Below the pieces are notes generated by a model. That model searched no databases. It was not told the origin of the DNA and worked only from the letters and a program-made list of their open reading frames with translations. The translations under genes were made by a program, and so were the position numbers. 64,000 nucleotides of DNA from Agrypnia vestita (lineage: Eukaryota > Arthropoda > Insecta > Trichoptera > Phryganeidae). The first letter of the stretch is position 1, and the number at the start of each line of letters is the position of its first letter. The DNA is taken from the NCBI GenBank assembly GCA_016648135.1, contig JADDOH010000323.1, positions 1 to 64,000 on the forward strand, written 5' to 3'. This document shows, one piece after another, positions 11,486-22,369 of the stretch.

Positions 11486-13500
11486 GACTGATGAATCCAC
11501 TTGGGCGTGCATATTATCAAAAGTGATGACATTTAAACCAGATATATATCATTTGATGTGTAATGTACAGCAGAAAAGATCTTATCAATTTATAACAGAT
11601 AAAGGATTATATTGGTTGGGATTTCATTATTTATAAAACTTAAGCATGATTTTTTAATTTTTTTAATAAAATTCTAAAAACTATTTTCCATTTTTCCTCA
11701 TTAAAAACTGCTCGGAAGGGTAAATGAGGAAGATCCTACAGAACCAACTATGGAAGGGTGCATGAATCCATTCCATATCATCGGACGGTGTTAAAGGGTG
11801 ACAAGCCCCTCACGTTATTTTGAGTAAAAAAAACTAATTATAGCATAACTGCAGACAGTCGATAATTAATATTTGAGAATTTGCGGCACATGCACGTAAA
11901 AAGGTTCAGCATCACTGGCATAGATAATATCGCCATAAGAATATCAAACGTCTTACGCGGGTTGAACGATAAAGCCAACTTGAACTTTTATTATTACTCA
12001 GAGGGATGTCCAGAGGGCTGTTCAGAGGCTTAAATTTCACATGAAAATTAAATGAATCACAAATAAAAGAATAAAATGTGAAATGAAAAATATATAATGC
12101 AAATCAAATCAAGAAATAATACAAGATAGTATATTGGTGCGCTGCGAAAGGGAGCGAACGTTGCTAACATTGGTTTTATAGGCACCGGGAAGAGCCTCTT
12201 CCTCTCGCTCTCGCGATTCTCGCCAGCTGTCAGCACATTCTTGTTAACAGCACATTCCATGCGACTTATCATTCCATGACGTCACGATATATGGAGACAA
12301 TTGGGTATCTATGGAGATAATCTCAACCAGATCTGCTGCCCATGTCACTACAAGTATAATATATATTTTGTAAAAAACGGAATCAGTATACGAATGATAT
12401 TTCGCAACTAAAAACAAAAACTTTAATATCTGATATTTAAGGTTTATTATCGTTGTAATAAAAATATTTCATAAACTTATAGGATGTTTTAACCATTTTT
12501 GTACAAAGATAATTGCATATATCGTTCAAGATATTTTTTTCATTTTTGAGGATAAGCACATTTTACAAAACACCAAATTTGCCCTAATTGTAAATGAGTG
12601 AGGTTTAGCAGAGTTCGACTACACCCATTGATAATAAATGTTTTTTTCAACAATAATGTTAAATAATGTTGAGTAATTAAGTTATACGGATAAATTGGAA
12701 TGGCTGTTAAGCGCTCAACATTGTCTTACCACCAGGCAAAAACACTCGGTGATGCCGAATGCTTTTGGCTAGCAGAGTTTATTAGCCATTTAGAGTGTAT
12801 ACTTTATAATAACGTTATAGACTCTGGGGGTATATGTAAAAAATAAATTTCTGGATAAAAGAAATTGTTAAACTCGAATTTAAAAAAAAATATGTAAATA
12901 TTAGCTTGCAAGGCTGGCTACAGAGCTGCGAAGTGTACAAGTTGGAAGCGTATCGCGCGGGCCCATGCGGCTAGCATATTTACTACATTAGCTGTATTTC
13001 AGCCATATTGCAAGCCACGCTAGAAAGTTTATTTCATTCCCAATGGCACCTAGAGGTTCGCAATCTAATCATGATCCCGTGGGAGATAAAACAAAAAGAG
13101 TAATTTTCATATAACTTACATTTCTACCTTAAAATCGCAATTTAATTTTCAAAATTATGTAATCTATTGTATAAAATTTCAACGCGGATTTCTCTCTAGA
13201 TGATATTTAATAATAATTACACTAAGTTAATTCCAGTGTAATCAGTTTGTGTGCAAAACCTGACCCATCATATAAATATATAAATAACGATTTTGAGATA
13301 TGGTCACCCAGGATGACGATAATATCGTAAATAATATCGTAAATCGTAAACATACTTCCACGGATTGTTAAATCCTAAAATAGTCCACACGTGCGTGTTA
13401 ATCTAACCGTAGGCTAACTTGCACTTTGAGAAGGTGTTAGTGTGTAAATAATACTATGATAGAGGTGTGTAGTGGTATTCACATGCTATGTAGTAGTTAT
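11486..13500. other. dpr intron, unassigned part
   Basis: No coding exon recognised. Two patches of higher GC (12130-12300 and 12900-13020) may be old transposon pieces; the second has TTGCAAGGCTGGC near its left and ATATTGCAAGCCAC near its right edge, an imperfect inverted pair. Confidence 0.35.
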
Positions 13501-13538
13501 CCTGACGAAGAAACGGGTACGACTCGAAACCGGTAGAC
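13501..13538 (+). repeat. Penelope-type hammerhead-like motif, degraded
   Basis: CCTGACGAAGA ... CTCGAAACCGGTAGAC matches the core words of the better-preserved motif at 54841-54888 (CTGACGA, GAAAC, ACCGGT, A, GAC). The intervening stem II no longer pairs well here, so this copy is probably inactive. Confidence 0.45.
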
Positions 13539-14270
13539 TTAAATCTCCGTAAGTGGTTATATAATAACATAACCAACATTTTTATTATATTTTTTATGTA
13601 AACACTTATTTTTAAAGCAAATATATTTAACAATTTATGAATTCTAATAAAAAAATATTTATTCTCTTTTCAATGTTTTCCCCACCCTTTTCTCAACAAG
13701 ATTGCGGTCATGCTTCCACCTGATACCCTCGTAAGTTAATTTATTTTATAAATCAATTAGTTGATTTACACCTGTCTTCACAAATATACACTGATATTTA
13801 TTTAACTCGTCTGTACAAGTTAACTCGTTAAATTGACATCGAACTTTGTCTGTCTCACTAGAATATTTATAAAACAAGCATAAAGTAACAAAATCGATTG
13901 ATGTCAAAGTAATCAGTGTGGTACCAGCAAAGTTAATTATTTGTTTGATTTAGTAAAATTGTGACTTACCTCAAAGTTAATGTTGTAAATATAAATTAAA
14001 TATTAATTAACATTGCCATAGGACAAAAATAGACCTTTGTTGTGCATATTGATATCTTAATTAGTTAGTAAATTAATTTAAAGTTTTGTGAAATACCTTC
14101 AATTTTGTACAAAACTTTGTTTCATGATAAGCAAATCATTTTTTTTACGCCTGTATGCTAAAATAGGTACTCAAAATATGCATGAAACTAATTTGAATTT
14201 TCCTTTGTTTCATGATTTCTTTCATTAGGGAAGTTATCGTAGATCATAATATGTGTTTTTTAGTACTTAC
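13539..14270. other. dpr intron, unassigned part
   Basis: AT-rich intron upstream of the exon acceptor side; nothing specific seen. Confidence 0.35.
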
Positions 14271-14387
14271 CCTCAAGATCCAGTCTTCTGTCTGAGGGTT
14301 GTGAACACTCTGAAACCTCTGATCGGAGGTGTAAGTGGACCTACCCACTGTCAACAAGTGCAGGTCTCTGTGACGTATCCAGGAAAC
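14271..14387 (-). CDS. dpr-family Ig protein, internal exon (middle of first Ig domain)
   Basis: This 117-bp minus-strand exon is exactly 39 codons, phase 0 at both ends. It reads VSWIRHRDLHLLTVG, then RSTYTSDQRF, then QTEDWILR. The V-S-W-I-R-x-R-D-L-H motif with the core tryptophan and the TYTSDQRF stretch are hallmarks of Dpr proteins. It starts after an ATGACAG acceptor and ends in CTTGAGG before GTAAGTA. Joined to its neighbours it gives NKT-VSWIRH on one side and DWILR-VLSPQHRD on the other, a continuous Ig fold. Confidence 0.92.
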
Positions 14388-15497
14388 CTGTCATAGAAAA
14401 AGAGTGTTCAAGTATTGTGTTTATCATGTATACTATAACTTATGATAAAAATGTGTTTTAATGATATTTATGTATTTCAAAGTGAAAACCAGTAATGATG
14501 GTTATGGAAGGAGAAAAAATAATACGATATTATGTACCACATATCATCATATTATGTACATAGGTATCTGTTTTATTTTTAAATATACATGTTTATTTGA
14601 GGGAAAATATATTAAATTATAACATAATATTAAATATATTAATATATTACCTTTTAAAAACGGGTTAATCTTTGAAAAAATTATTAACAATACCACCTAT
14701 TAAAATTTAGATAGTTAGCATATTTTTAATGGTATTGTCTAGTTAAGAAGTTAGGTTATTTTGATTTACTTTATGTCTATCTGAGCTGCTGTACAATGTT
14801 ATATTCTATATGATGTTACATCACGTTTATTTTCTCCAAGTTATTAAACTGCCTGCCGCGTTAAATTTGTTTCATTCGTTTAAATGTCAAATTCAAATTT
14901 ATTTCTTGGTACGTATAACTATTAATTATAATTAGGTGAACTCTTTAAAGCTCCTTCAGCTATAACAGTTATTTACCTTTCGTTTGGCCTTCAAAGATAT
15001 ATTAATTTTGGGAGCACCATACTTTCAATTAAAATTTTGTTATAAATATGACTCGCCACAAACATTTTCAAAAATCAAAAATATTGCGATAGAAATATTA
15101 GATTCTCCAAAAAGTAAATAATAAATCTCCAAAAATATTCGGTAACTGGTAGCGATTTTTAAATTTTTTTTTATTATTTTTTGTTAAAAAAAAAGGTCCA
15201 TAAAAGTATTTAACCGAAATTTATCTAGAATCCTAGCAACAAAAACAATCTTACGTGTCTTTATGATTTATATGCATTGCATTGCCCGGGTTAAAAATTT
15301 ACTAAAAAAGTTTGCGGGGGAAGGGATTTTTTGCAAGGTCTTTAAATATTAAAAACGTTTCCATTTAATTCAGACAGGAGGTGGATGGGGTGTTCGGGAG
15401 AGTGGTGTGAAATAACTATGTTTATAAGATTATAAAAAACCACTATGAATGCTTGGTTCATGATTATATTTTATTTTTTAAAAACAACCAAATGATA
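14388..15497. other. dpr intron, unassigned part
   Basis: AT-rich intron sequence; no repeat family recognised. Confidence 0.35.
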
Positions 15498-15499
15498 TA

Positions 15500-16784
15500 T
15501 TAGGTCCTTACATATGAAATTGGCGTTTTGCCGTACTGGTAAATTTGATCTCAAATATGTTCTCTTTGGTAAGGAATTCCAAATTCAAATTTGTACAGCT
15601 ATTTACTCATGTATTTGTGTTTTGAAAATTATAATTTATTTGTTTTTTCCTCAATTTTTTTTTTCTTTGCGTCACTCAGTTTACAAAATGAAAAACTTGA
15701 AATATTGCGTTATTTACGAGTACGAGTTCCACCGTGACACCAGTGCTGCAGAAACGGCTCGAAGGATTAATGATGTGTATGGCGACGGTGCCGCAAAAGA
15801 AAACACAGTGCGTTTTTGGTTCCAACGTTTTCGTTCTGGAAATTTCGACCTGCAGAACAAGCCCCGTGGACGGCCGGAGACCAAAGTTGATAATGAAGAA
15901 TTGAAGGCTATTGTGGAAGCGGATCCATCGCAAACCACATCCGAGTTAGCTGCAGGCTGCGGTGTTAGTGATAAAACTGTTTTAATCCACTTGAAGCAAA
16001 TTGGTAAGGTGAAAAAGCTTGAAAGGTGGGTACCTCACGAATTGAGTGAAGCAAATCAACAAACGCGCGTTGACTGCTGCGTTGCATTACTCAACCGGCA
16101 CAATAATGAAGGGATTTTAAATCGAATCATTACCTGTGATGAAAAGTGGATCCTGTACGATAATCAGAAGTGCTCATCGCAATGGCTGAACCCTGCCGAA
16201 CCAGCCAAACCATGCCCCAAGCGAAAATTGACTCCAAAAAAGTTACTTGTGAGTGTTTGGTGGACTAGTGCTGGTGTCGTTCACTACAGCTTTCTTAAAT
16301 CTGGCCAGACGATTATGGCAGATGTCTATTGTCAGCAACTGCAAACCATGATGGAAAAGCTAGCTGCTAAACAACCGAGGCTGGTTAATCGCTCTAGGCC
16401 CTGCTGCTTCATGATAACGCTAGACCACACACTGCACAACAGACGGCTACCAAATTAGAGGAGCTTCAATTCGAATGTCTAAGACATCCACCGTACTCTC
16501 CGGACCTTGCCCCAACAGATTACCATTTTTTTCGAAATTTGGATAACTTCTTGCAAAGGAAAAAATTCAACTCCGATGGGGCAGTCCAAACCGCCTTTAA
16601 AGATTTTATTGATTCCGGTCCGAATGGTTTTTTTAGTAAAGGGATCGATGAACTACCTATGAGATGGCAAAAGTGCATAGATAGCAATGGTACATACTTT
16701 GATTAAATAAATATATTATAATAAAAAAAAATCGGCTTTATGTTCCTCCCATACTAAACGCCAATTTCATATGTAAGGACCTAA
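15500..16784 (+). mobile_element. complete mariner (DD34D) transposon, 1285 bp
   Basis: Perfect 29-bp terminal inverted repeats (15500-15528 and 16756-16784, starting TTAGGTCCTTACATATGAAA) are flanked by TA on both sides (15498-15499 and 16785-16786). The length is typical of a full mariner. It sits in the dpr intron between the exons at 14271 and 19879, on the strand opposite to dpr. It is the only copy in the window with both ends visible and is the reference for the other two. Confidence 0.97.
15688..16706 (+). pseudogene. mariner transposase, one frameshift
   Basis: The ATG at 15688 starts MKNLKYCVIYEYEF, the usual mariner N-terminus; the frame is also open upstream, but that is untranslated leader. 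An N-terminal paired helix-turn-helix region is followed by the mariner linker WVPHEL, the first aspartate in CDEKW, then DNARPHT and SPDLAPTDYHFF as DD34D. A one-base deletion near 16400 (ggccctgctg instead of ggccactgctg) shifts the frame just before the second aspartate, so translation stops at 16458. Without it the protein would be about 339 residues, normal for mariner. Everything else looks intact, so inactivation is recent. Confidence 0.95.
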
Positions 16785-17050
16785 TATAATATAATAATCA
16801 AGATTCTATAAGGTATTAAATAAAATTTATCTGTCATTCTTCACTTACATGTTTCCACAATATATTGACAGAATTTGAATTAATAAAGGTTACTTAAAGA
16901 TTGCACTAAATAAATATAAATATTCACTTATTACCATCTAATTAAATAAACAAACATAACTTCTCGATAAACAATAATAAATAATTAATTAACCATGCAA
17001 AAAAAATGCTGGATAAAAGGCCTCCTCCAACTTCTTCCGCTTGTCTCTGA

Positions 17051-17185
17051 CCTGAATTCAGAGTCAATACTTAGACTATTTAAAGTTTACGGTACGCCTT
17101 AAAAGCATAATTCACAGAACAAAATAACACTTATAAGGCGTACCTTAACCATTAAATCATCAAAATAATTGACTCTGAATTCGGG
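17051..17185. mobile_element. small nested-palindrome MITE, GGCCCGAATTC type
   Basis: Outer arms at 17051-17068 (CCTGAATTCAGAGTCAAT) and 17168-17185 are reverse complements except at one terminal position. Inside, GGTACGCCTTA (17091-17101) pairs with TAAGGCGTACC (17134-17144). The 59764-59855 element shares the terminal words GGCCCGAAT and CAGAGTCAA. Confidence 0.75.
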
Positions 17186-17417
17186 CCTCTGTCTTGATCC
17201 TTTCGCATCCAGGCGCCACTAGCTGTCGATAAAATGTGGTCGGTTCATCTCTTTCGTGACTTTCCATATACTCTTTTTATTTATCCTGGACCCTTACATC
17301 AATATTATTGGCGTGATACATCTGGTCTCATTCTGTCTAGCCATATGTCCTGCCCTTGCCATTGCCACAATTATTGTTAGTATTATTGTGATATTATCGT
17401 CCTTTAACTTTAGGAGG

Positions 17418-17456
17418 AGAACCTTGTAGGAAATCGGGGATTTCCTACAAGGTTCT
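17418..17456. repeat. perfect 18-bp hairpin with GGG loop
   Basis: AGAACCTTGTAGGAAATC (17418-17435) and its exact reverse complement (17439-17456) flank a three-base loop. It lies in the dpr intron. The stem is too short for an ordinary pre-miRNA; it may be a remnant of a foldback element. Confidence 0.9.
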
Positions 17457-19096
17457 AATATAAAGTCCTATAGATAAACTCGATGTTTCGCCTCAAGATA
17501 ATTTATTTAATTTTACTAATGAAGTTCATGCAACAATATTAATATGGTATTCAGATGCTAACAAGTTGTTACTGACGTGGCAGTTGAATTGTAAGAGAGT
17601 TTGTCAATTTGACGCCTCCCTATGTATACCCATTCTCTCTCTTATACTATCTGTCCCTATCATTCATTTCGACAAATAATCCAGATATATTTCAGTTATA
17701 GTATTAGTTGTTATAATTATAATATTATCACATATAAATGAGTTTTTGAAAGGTTTTTTTAACGCTCCAAACATTGTGATTTTCCTGCAGGATTTTTTTT
17801 GGCTATTGTTATTTAGTTTGTCTGCATTCCAGCAGTAATTTTTTTTTAATATTTGATATGAACCCATCAGTTTACAATATAAGGCACATAAAATTGGTGA
17901 TTAACAGAATATAACGATTTTGTAATTACGTCATTTTGATTGTTCCATTTGTACCATACGACTGAGAAAAGTTTTCAAATTTTCTCTCACTCTTTTAGAT
18001 TCCACACTACCCCAATATAGCAGCACACACCATTGATAAAGTATGTTACCCTTGTATATTTCACACGCTATCTCTACCCGTGCCCGGCGACGACGCGCGC
18101 CATCAACTCGTATCACCGTGTACGGCCACCTTTACGATGAACTCATTTCACAATAATTTCGTAATAACGGGAAATATCTTTGTGATGATAATTTTGTAGT
18201 TTCGATAGAAAAGGCAAAGTTATAGCTTTTGTCGTGGTCAGGTAAAGAATTTAATAACTGTCATCGATGTAAGTATCGTATATTTAGAATGAAATTGAAA
18301 AATGTGCATGATTTTTTTCGTTAGTTCTCTGACGAGAACGTATTTAAAATTGATTCCAGTAACGGGGTGGGTCACAAAAATGTGTCAGTCATTAAACGTT
18401 CATATATCAAAAATTCTAGAAGTAACTTAAAGAAAAGTAATGAAGTCGATGCAGATAAATTTAACGGAGCATTAAAAACGACGTACAAATTTAAAAATCG
18501 AAGATAAATAGATATAAATTAGTTCTCCTCAGCACACGAACCCTTAGTGAGGAGGAGTAAGAACAAAAATAAAACATTGTAAATACATATTATTATATTA
18601 AATATGTTAAATTGTATCTGAATAGAACCTAAATAAAAATAAAAACTGGATGTAATAGATTGAGGATTAAACTGTGCACAGATTTTGCTAGTACTATAAA
18701 GCATGGTATTTGAATAAGCAACATTTGTGACACAAGACGTATTCACGTCAAAATTATTTGAATATAAATAAATTTGTATTTATTTGTTCTTTTTAAATAC
18801 ATTAATACACTTTAACATTTAAAATAAGGAAACGAATTAGTCTTCTATCTCTATGAGAATCAGAGACTCGTGTATAGAGCAGTATTGTAGGTGTAAAGTT
18901 ATAAATATGCATTAATATTAATTGTACAAAATAGAATTGAATGTATAACAATGATTGCATACAAAGAAATAGTATATTAATAGGAAGTAGTAGTAGGTAA
19001 GTAGCCTTTAATTCTGTTTTCATTTGATGATAATATTGGGGTGAAAGATGGTTCCGCCAGTAACTATATATTTCGTAAATATATTTGAACGCCTGC
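17457..19096. other. dpr intron, unassigned part
   Basis: No exon recognised. 18065-18125 is locally GC-rich (CCCGGCGACGACGCGCGCC), possibly an old element. Confidence 0.35.
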
Positions 19097-19390
19097 TCAT
19101 GGGAGAGATAGGCAAGTTCTCTGCCCGGTGCGTCGGCCGACCAGAGTCGGTCCCATTTTCAAATTTCGACTGCCGCCACCGCTTGCATCTATTTTCGAAC
19201 AACCATCTACGTTACGCCCAGTTCTGTTAAACCGCATCTTGTCTTTTTCTCGTTTGATCTTGACACGTCGCTTCTCGAATTCATTCTTGAAAGTGAATTT
19301 ATTCTCCATGGTGAAGAAAGCATACATCATTAATACAGTCCACAACAGAGTGCCAAGTTTATACAAATATGAGAAAAACGAGGGTAAGTT
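19097..19390. other. coding-like patch open on both strands
   Basis: This patch is richer in GC than its surroundings and open on both strands. Plus strand: an ATGG start at 19310 reads MVKKAYIINTVHNRV... up to a strong donor (GAGG before GTAAGTTT at about 19385). Minus strand: a frame beginning before 19366 reads a hydrophobic run (LGTLLWTVLMMYAFF) and then a basic run (EKRRVKIKREKDKMR), with an ACCATGG start context at MENKF, ending at 19097. It lies in the dpr intron downstream of exon 19879-20081, so it cannot be that transcript's signal-peptide exon. I do not recognise either product. Confidence 0.25.
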
Positions 19391-19878
19391 TTTGCATTGT
19401 CTTTTCTATGTGCAGGCCTTACGCATTGTACTCAACAACTGACTTGCCTTGGGTCTCCGTATAGTTAAACATTCTCCAGCGCATTATTCATACCTTTGCT
19501 GCCAATTCAAAGGTGCAATTTGTTGTCAAATGACATTTTCAAACAGTTTCGTGATCATATATTATGTGCAGGTGTTTGTATAGATATTTTTTGGTTTCAA
19601 TTGTGTATTTATTCTGATTTTTTATTTTTCTGATTGTTAGGTGAAGATTATTTAAGAATTTAATATCAAGAAAACTAAAATGATTTGTGTGTCTTTAAAT
19701 CTCGTAGATTGAAAATCGCTTATTATATTTAATGTATTATTAATTTTAAAAATTTGGATTATTGATTATTTAAATATATATTATTTTTGGTACTTGAATT
19801 CTTTATTGCGCGAAACTGTTCTTGTTATTGAAGAACTGTACGTGAGAAGGTTTCTGATAAAATAAACTCAACGCTTAC

Positions 19879-20081
19879 CGTCTTGTTTCCGAGGTTCCTT
19901 ATCCTACAGTTCAGGTATGATGTTTTACCGACCAAAGCCGTTACGTTTTTCGATACCGAAGTATCAAAGTATGGACCATGGTCGGCGTGAACCAAGTTTT
20001 CTTCAATTTCTTCAAAATTCTCACTCTGGTGATCCGGATACATCGGTGGTTCATCTGTGAAGATGTAGTTCCCAGAAGAAT
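19879..20081 (-). CDS. dpr-family Ig protein, exon with start of first Ig domain
   Basis: This 203-bp minus-strand exon enters in phase 1 after a CATTTTCATAG acceptor and leaves in phase 0 at AAGACG before GTAAGCG. It encodes an acidic linker (EPPMYPDHQSENFEEIEEN), then GPYFDTSVSKNVTALVGKTS and YLNCRIRNLGNKT. The G-P-Y-F-D start, N-V-T-A-L-x-G-K and Y-L-x-C (first disulphide cysteine) are classic Dpr features. NVT and NKT are N-glycosylation sequons; the second is completed by the next exon. The signal peptide must be on an earlier exon at higher coordinates, not found here. Confidence 0.92.
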
Positions 20082-21029
20082 CTATGAAAATGAGAAAGAA
20101 ATTGATTAAAAAGGTGTTTAAATAAGAAAAAAATAGGACTTCCATACCGATCATAACCAAAACCGGCTAATCTGTTAGTTGAACAATAAAAATATTATGA
20201 TAACAGTTCTATTTAGTTACAGTTATATGGATCGAGGACCTTAAAATATGTTGTTCCCAAATTGGAAAATAAATTACCTGGTTCCATACTAAATCGGGTG
20301 AGGTCTAATTAAATCTTTGTGATTTTCTGAAGGCTGTATGTTATTTTAAATTATTTCGCCACTTTGATTGGGTCTCATGGCGTGTTCAAAAAATTAATAA
20401 TAATGAAAGTGGGTTATCCTTGATGATTTTTCATTGTTATAATCAAGGATAATTTTTTTGGTGTTTTAATGTGAAAGCTTTTTAGTTTACTATATACCGT
20501 TACTCTTTTTTAGTATTTTTTTATAAATGACTTACTTTTTAATTTTTTTTTTAATGGTGTGTTAATTATATGTATTAGACTGTACGGATTTACCTACAGA
20601 AAAGTAAATAAAATTAACATTGAATAAATTAATTGGCTCATAAAATATGAGTTTTTAGTATACAAACACATATTTTTTGCCAATTTATGTTTTAGGATTC
20701 GTCATCGATTCGCTAACGACGTGTTATTCTACAAATATTTTTTTTTTAATTTAACGTTCGCTGAGCAAGGCAAACGCTTGCAAAAAATTATTCAAATCAC
20801 TTTATTCTAAAGCATGTTCTTAATGTCCTTGAACCTAACCTGAATTCACCGACTTCAGATTTCAGATATAAAACATTAAGAAATACTTGAAGACAATATG
20901 TCAAAAGAAACGTAAGTAAATATTTCGTCTTTATAGATTGCCCAAAAGACATTTAAAACTGCTCTCAGTAGGTCAGAGATTTTCAATTTAAATTTTTTGT
21001 TATTATTTGATATTTTCAGTGCCAAGATA
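20082..21029. other. upstream dpr intron by position, unassigned
   Basis: AT-rich, no repeat family recognised. Confidence 0.35.
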
Positions 21030-21980
21030 GTGCGTGTGCGGGCGCGCGGGCCTTGGCGTCGCCATGTTCACAGTGCCGAAGCGGCTGAGACTCTAAACGC
21101 ACGTGTGCATGTGTGCTTCTTGGCGGTACTTCGCGATACCTACGTAGAAACATGATTTTATTAATGGAAAATTCATTTTTCAAATGGGAAGTATTCATTT
21201 TTCAGATGTGAAGTTTGCTAAATGTTTGAAAATGAAAAAATTTGAATTAAATATTTTTATTTATTTTGTTTTTTTCTTTAAATTTATTGTGTAATTATAT
21301 AAATTATGAAACATTACAAATAAAGCTTTTGTAAATTATAAATAATATTTTATTTTGATTAAAAAAAATATTTTGCCTAAATAGGATGAGTAATTTTAGA
21401 AATATAATTATTTTTATAACAGCTACGCGTAAGTCGCGCGAATATTTTTATCAAAAAAGCTTCATGGTCATTTTAAAGTTAAGGTAGTAAGTACCTTACC
21501 AGCTTTTTATAGTTTTTTGGGTAAAATAATTCATAGGTAAATTTTTTTAATATTTTATATAAGAAAAAACATAATTTATAGGTAAAAAAATTACATTATT
21601 TATTTTCTTCCCATAATTTACTTACGACAGCTCTATTGAAGTGTTTTGGGTGTTTGCTTTGCCAAATAAAATAGCAGTGCGATGTTGAACTGCGGATATA
21701 AATTCTTCCATATCGATTTCCATGTTGTCGCATGTGGATCAAAAACATTTAGAACCAGACGCTTTAACCACTGATAGACGCTCGAGCAGTGTGAAAGATA
21801 CAGGGATTGGGCCAACAGAATCGGCCGCGTGCTAGGAGCGCTACCCGCGCCCGCATCCGCCCCGAAGTAGACGCGCCCGCACGCGCGCACTGTGAAGACG
21901 AGAGGCGTCTCGGTACATTTGAACTATACGCACCCGCGCCAGCATCCGCACATGCCCTTACTCTGAAAGAGCCCTAAGGG
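21030..21980 (-). mobile_element. CG-rich-ended DNA transposon, probably non-autonomous
   Basis: Two CG-rich blocks, 21030-21145 and 21775-21980, bracket an AT-rich core. The right block read inward starts GGGCTCTTTCAGAGTAAGGG and then GGCATGTGCGGATGC; the left has GTGCGTGTGCGGGCGCGC. They match only loosely, so terminal repeats are not proven. The right block leads into a short frame with MADF-like character (21621-21723). This layout resembles PIF/Harbinger-type elements, which often carry a MADF/Myb-like second protein; that is inference. Confidence 0.35.
21625..21723 (-). CDS. possible MADF-like first exon
   Basis: From ATG at 21723 the minus strand reads MEIDMEEFISAVQHRTAILF and then GKANTQNTSIEL, followed by a donor-like GTAAGT at 21624-21619. 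The spacing E-x-F-I-x-A-V-x-x-R-x-x-I is like the first helix of MADF domains (Myb/SANT-like DNA-binding domains of insect and transposon proteins), but the conserved tryptophan is missing. The 5' side is CG-rich, as a promoter or transposon end would be. No continuing exon was found at lower coordinates. Confidence 0.22.
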
Positions 21981-22043
21981 AAGACGTTATGCTTAATTAT
22001 CAAAATTCCTCGTTTTCTGTAATTGTTATTTATAAATATTATT

Positions 22044-22360
22044 TTAATTTGTGTCCTTGATTATTGGTTTTTTAAAGATATTTAGAAGTGGAGAGAAGAT
22101 CATTTTTTGTTGATTATTTAAAAGTTTAATATTTGGATGCTTTTTATATTTATTTATTTCTAGTTGTTCAAGTAAATTCATCCTAAAACCTTTTTTTTCT
22201 ATATGTAAAGGTTTTGGTTCATTATCACCTTGCGGGACGTGGTTTTTATTTAATAAATGGGTCGCAAATTTTGACTCTAAATTTTTATTTTTATAGCAGC
22301 GCATGTGTTCCGTGAATCTAGTTAAAAAAGACCTTCCCGTTTGTCTTATATATGTGTCAT
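22044..22360 (-). pseudogene. GIY-YIG endonuclease C-terminus, inverted copy
   Basis: From the junction, the minus strand reads YIRQTGRSFLTRFTEHMRCY and on to PLLNIFKKPIIKDTN before a stop at 22044. It differs from the plus-strand copy by few residues (FTEH for FAEH, LLNKNH for LLNENH, NIFKK for NIYKK). It lacks the GIYKL motif and everything upstream, so it is a 5'-truncated fragment. Confidence 0.85.
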
Positions 22361-22369
22361 TGCACATGC

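Noticed and set aside
12277..12284. TGACGTCA cyclic-AMP response element (another at about 40478)
   Set aside because: An 8-bp palindrome is expected about once per window this size; there is no promoter next to it.
15676..15938. Minus-strand open frames over the mariner transposase, and again at 46229-46522
   Set aside because: These are shadows of the transposase frame on the other strand.
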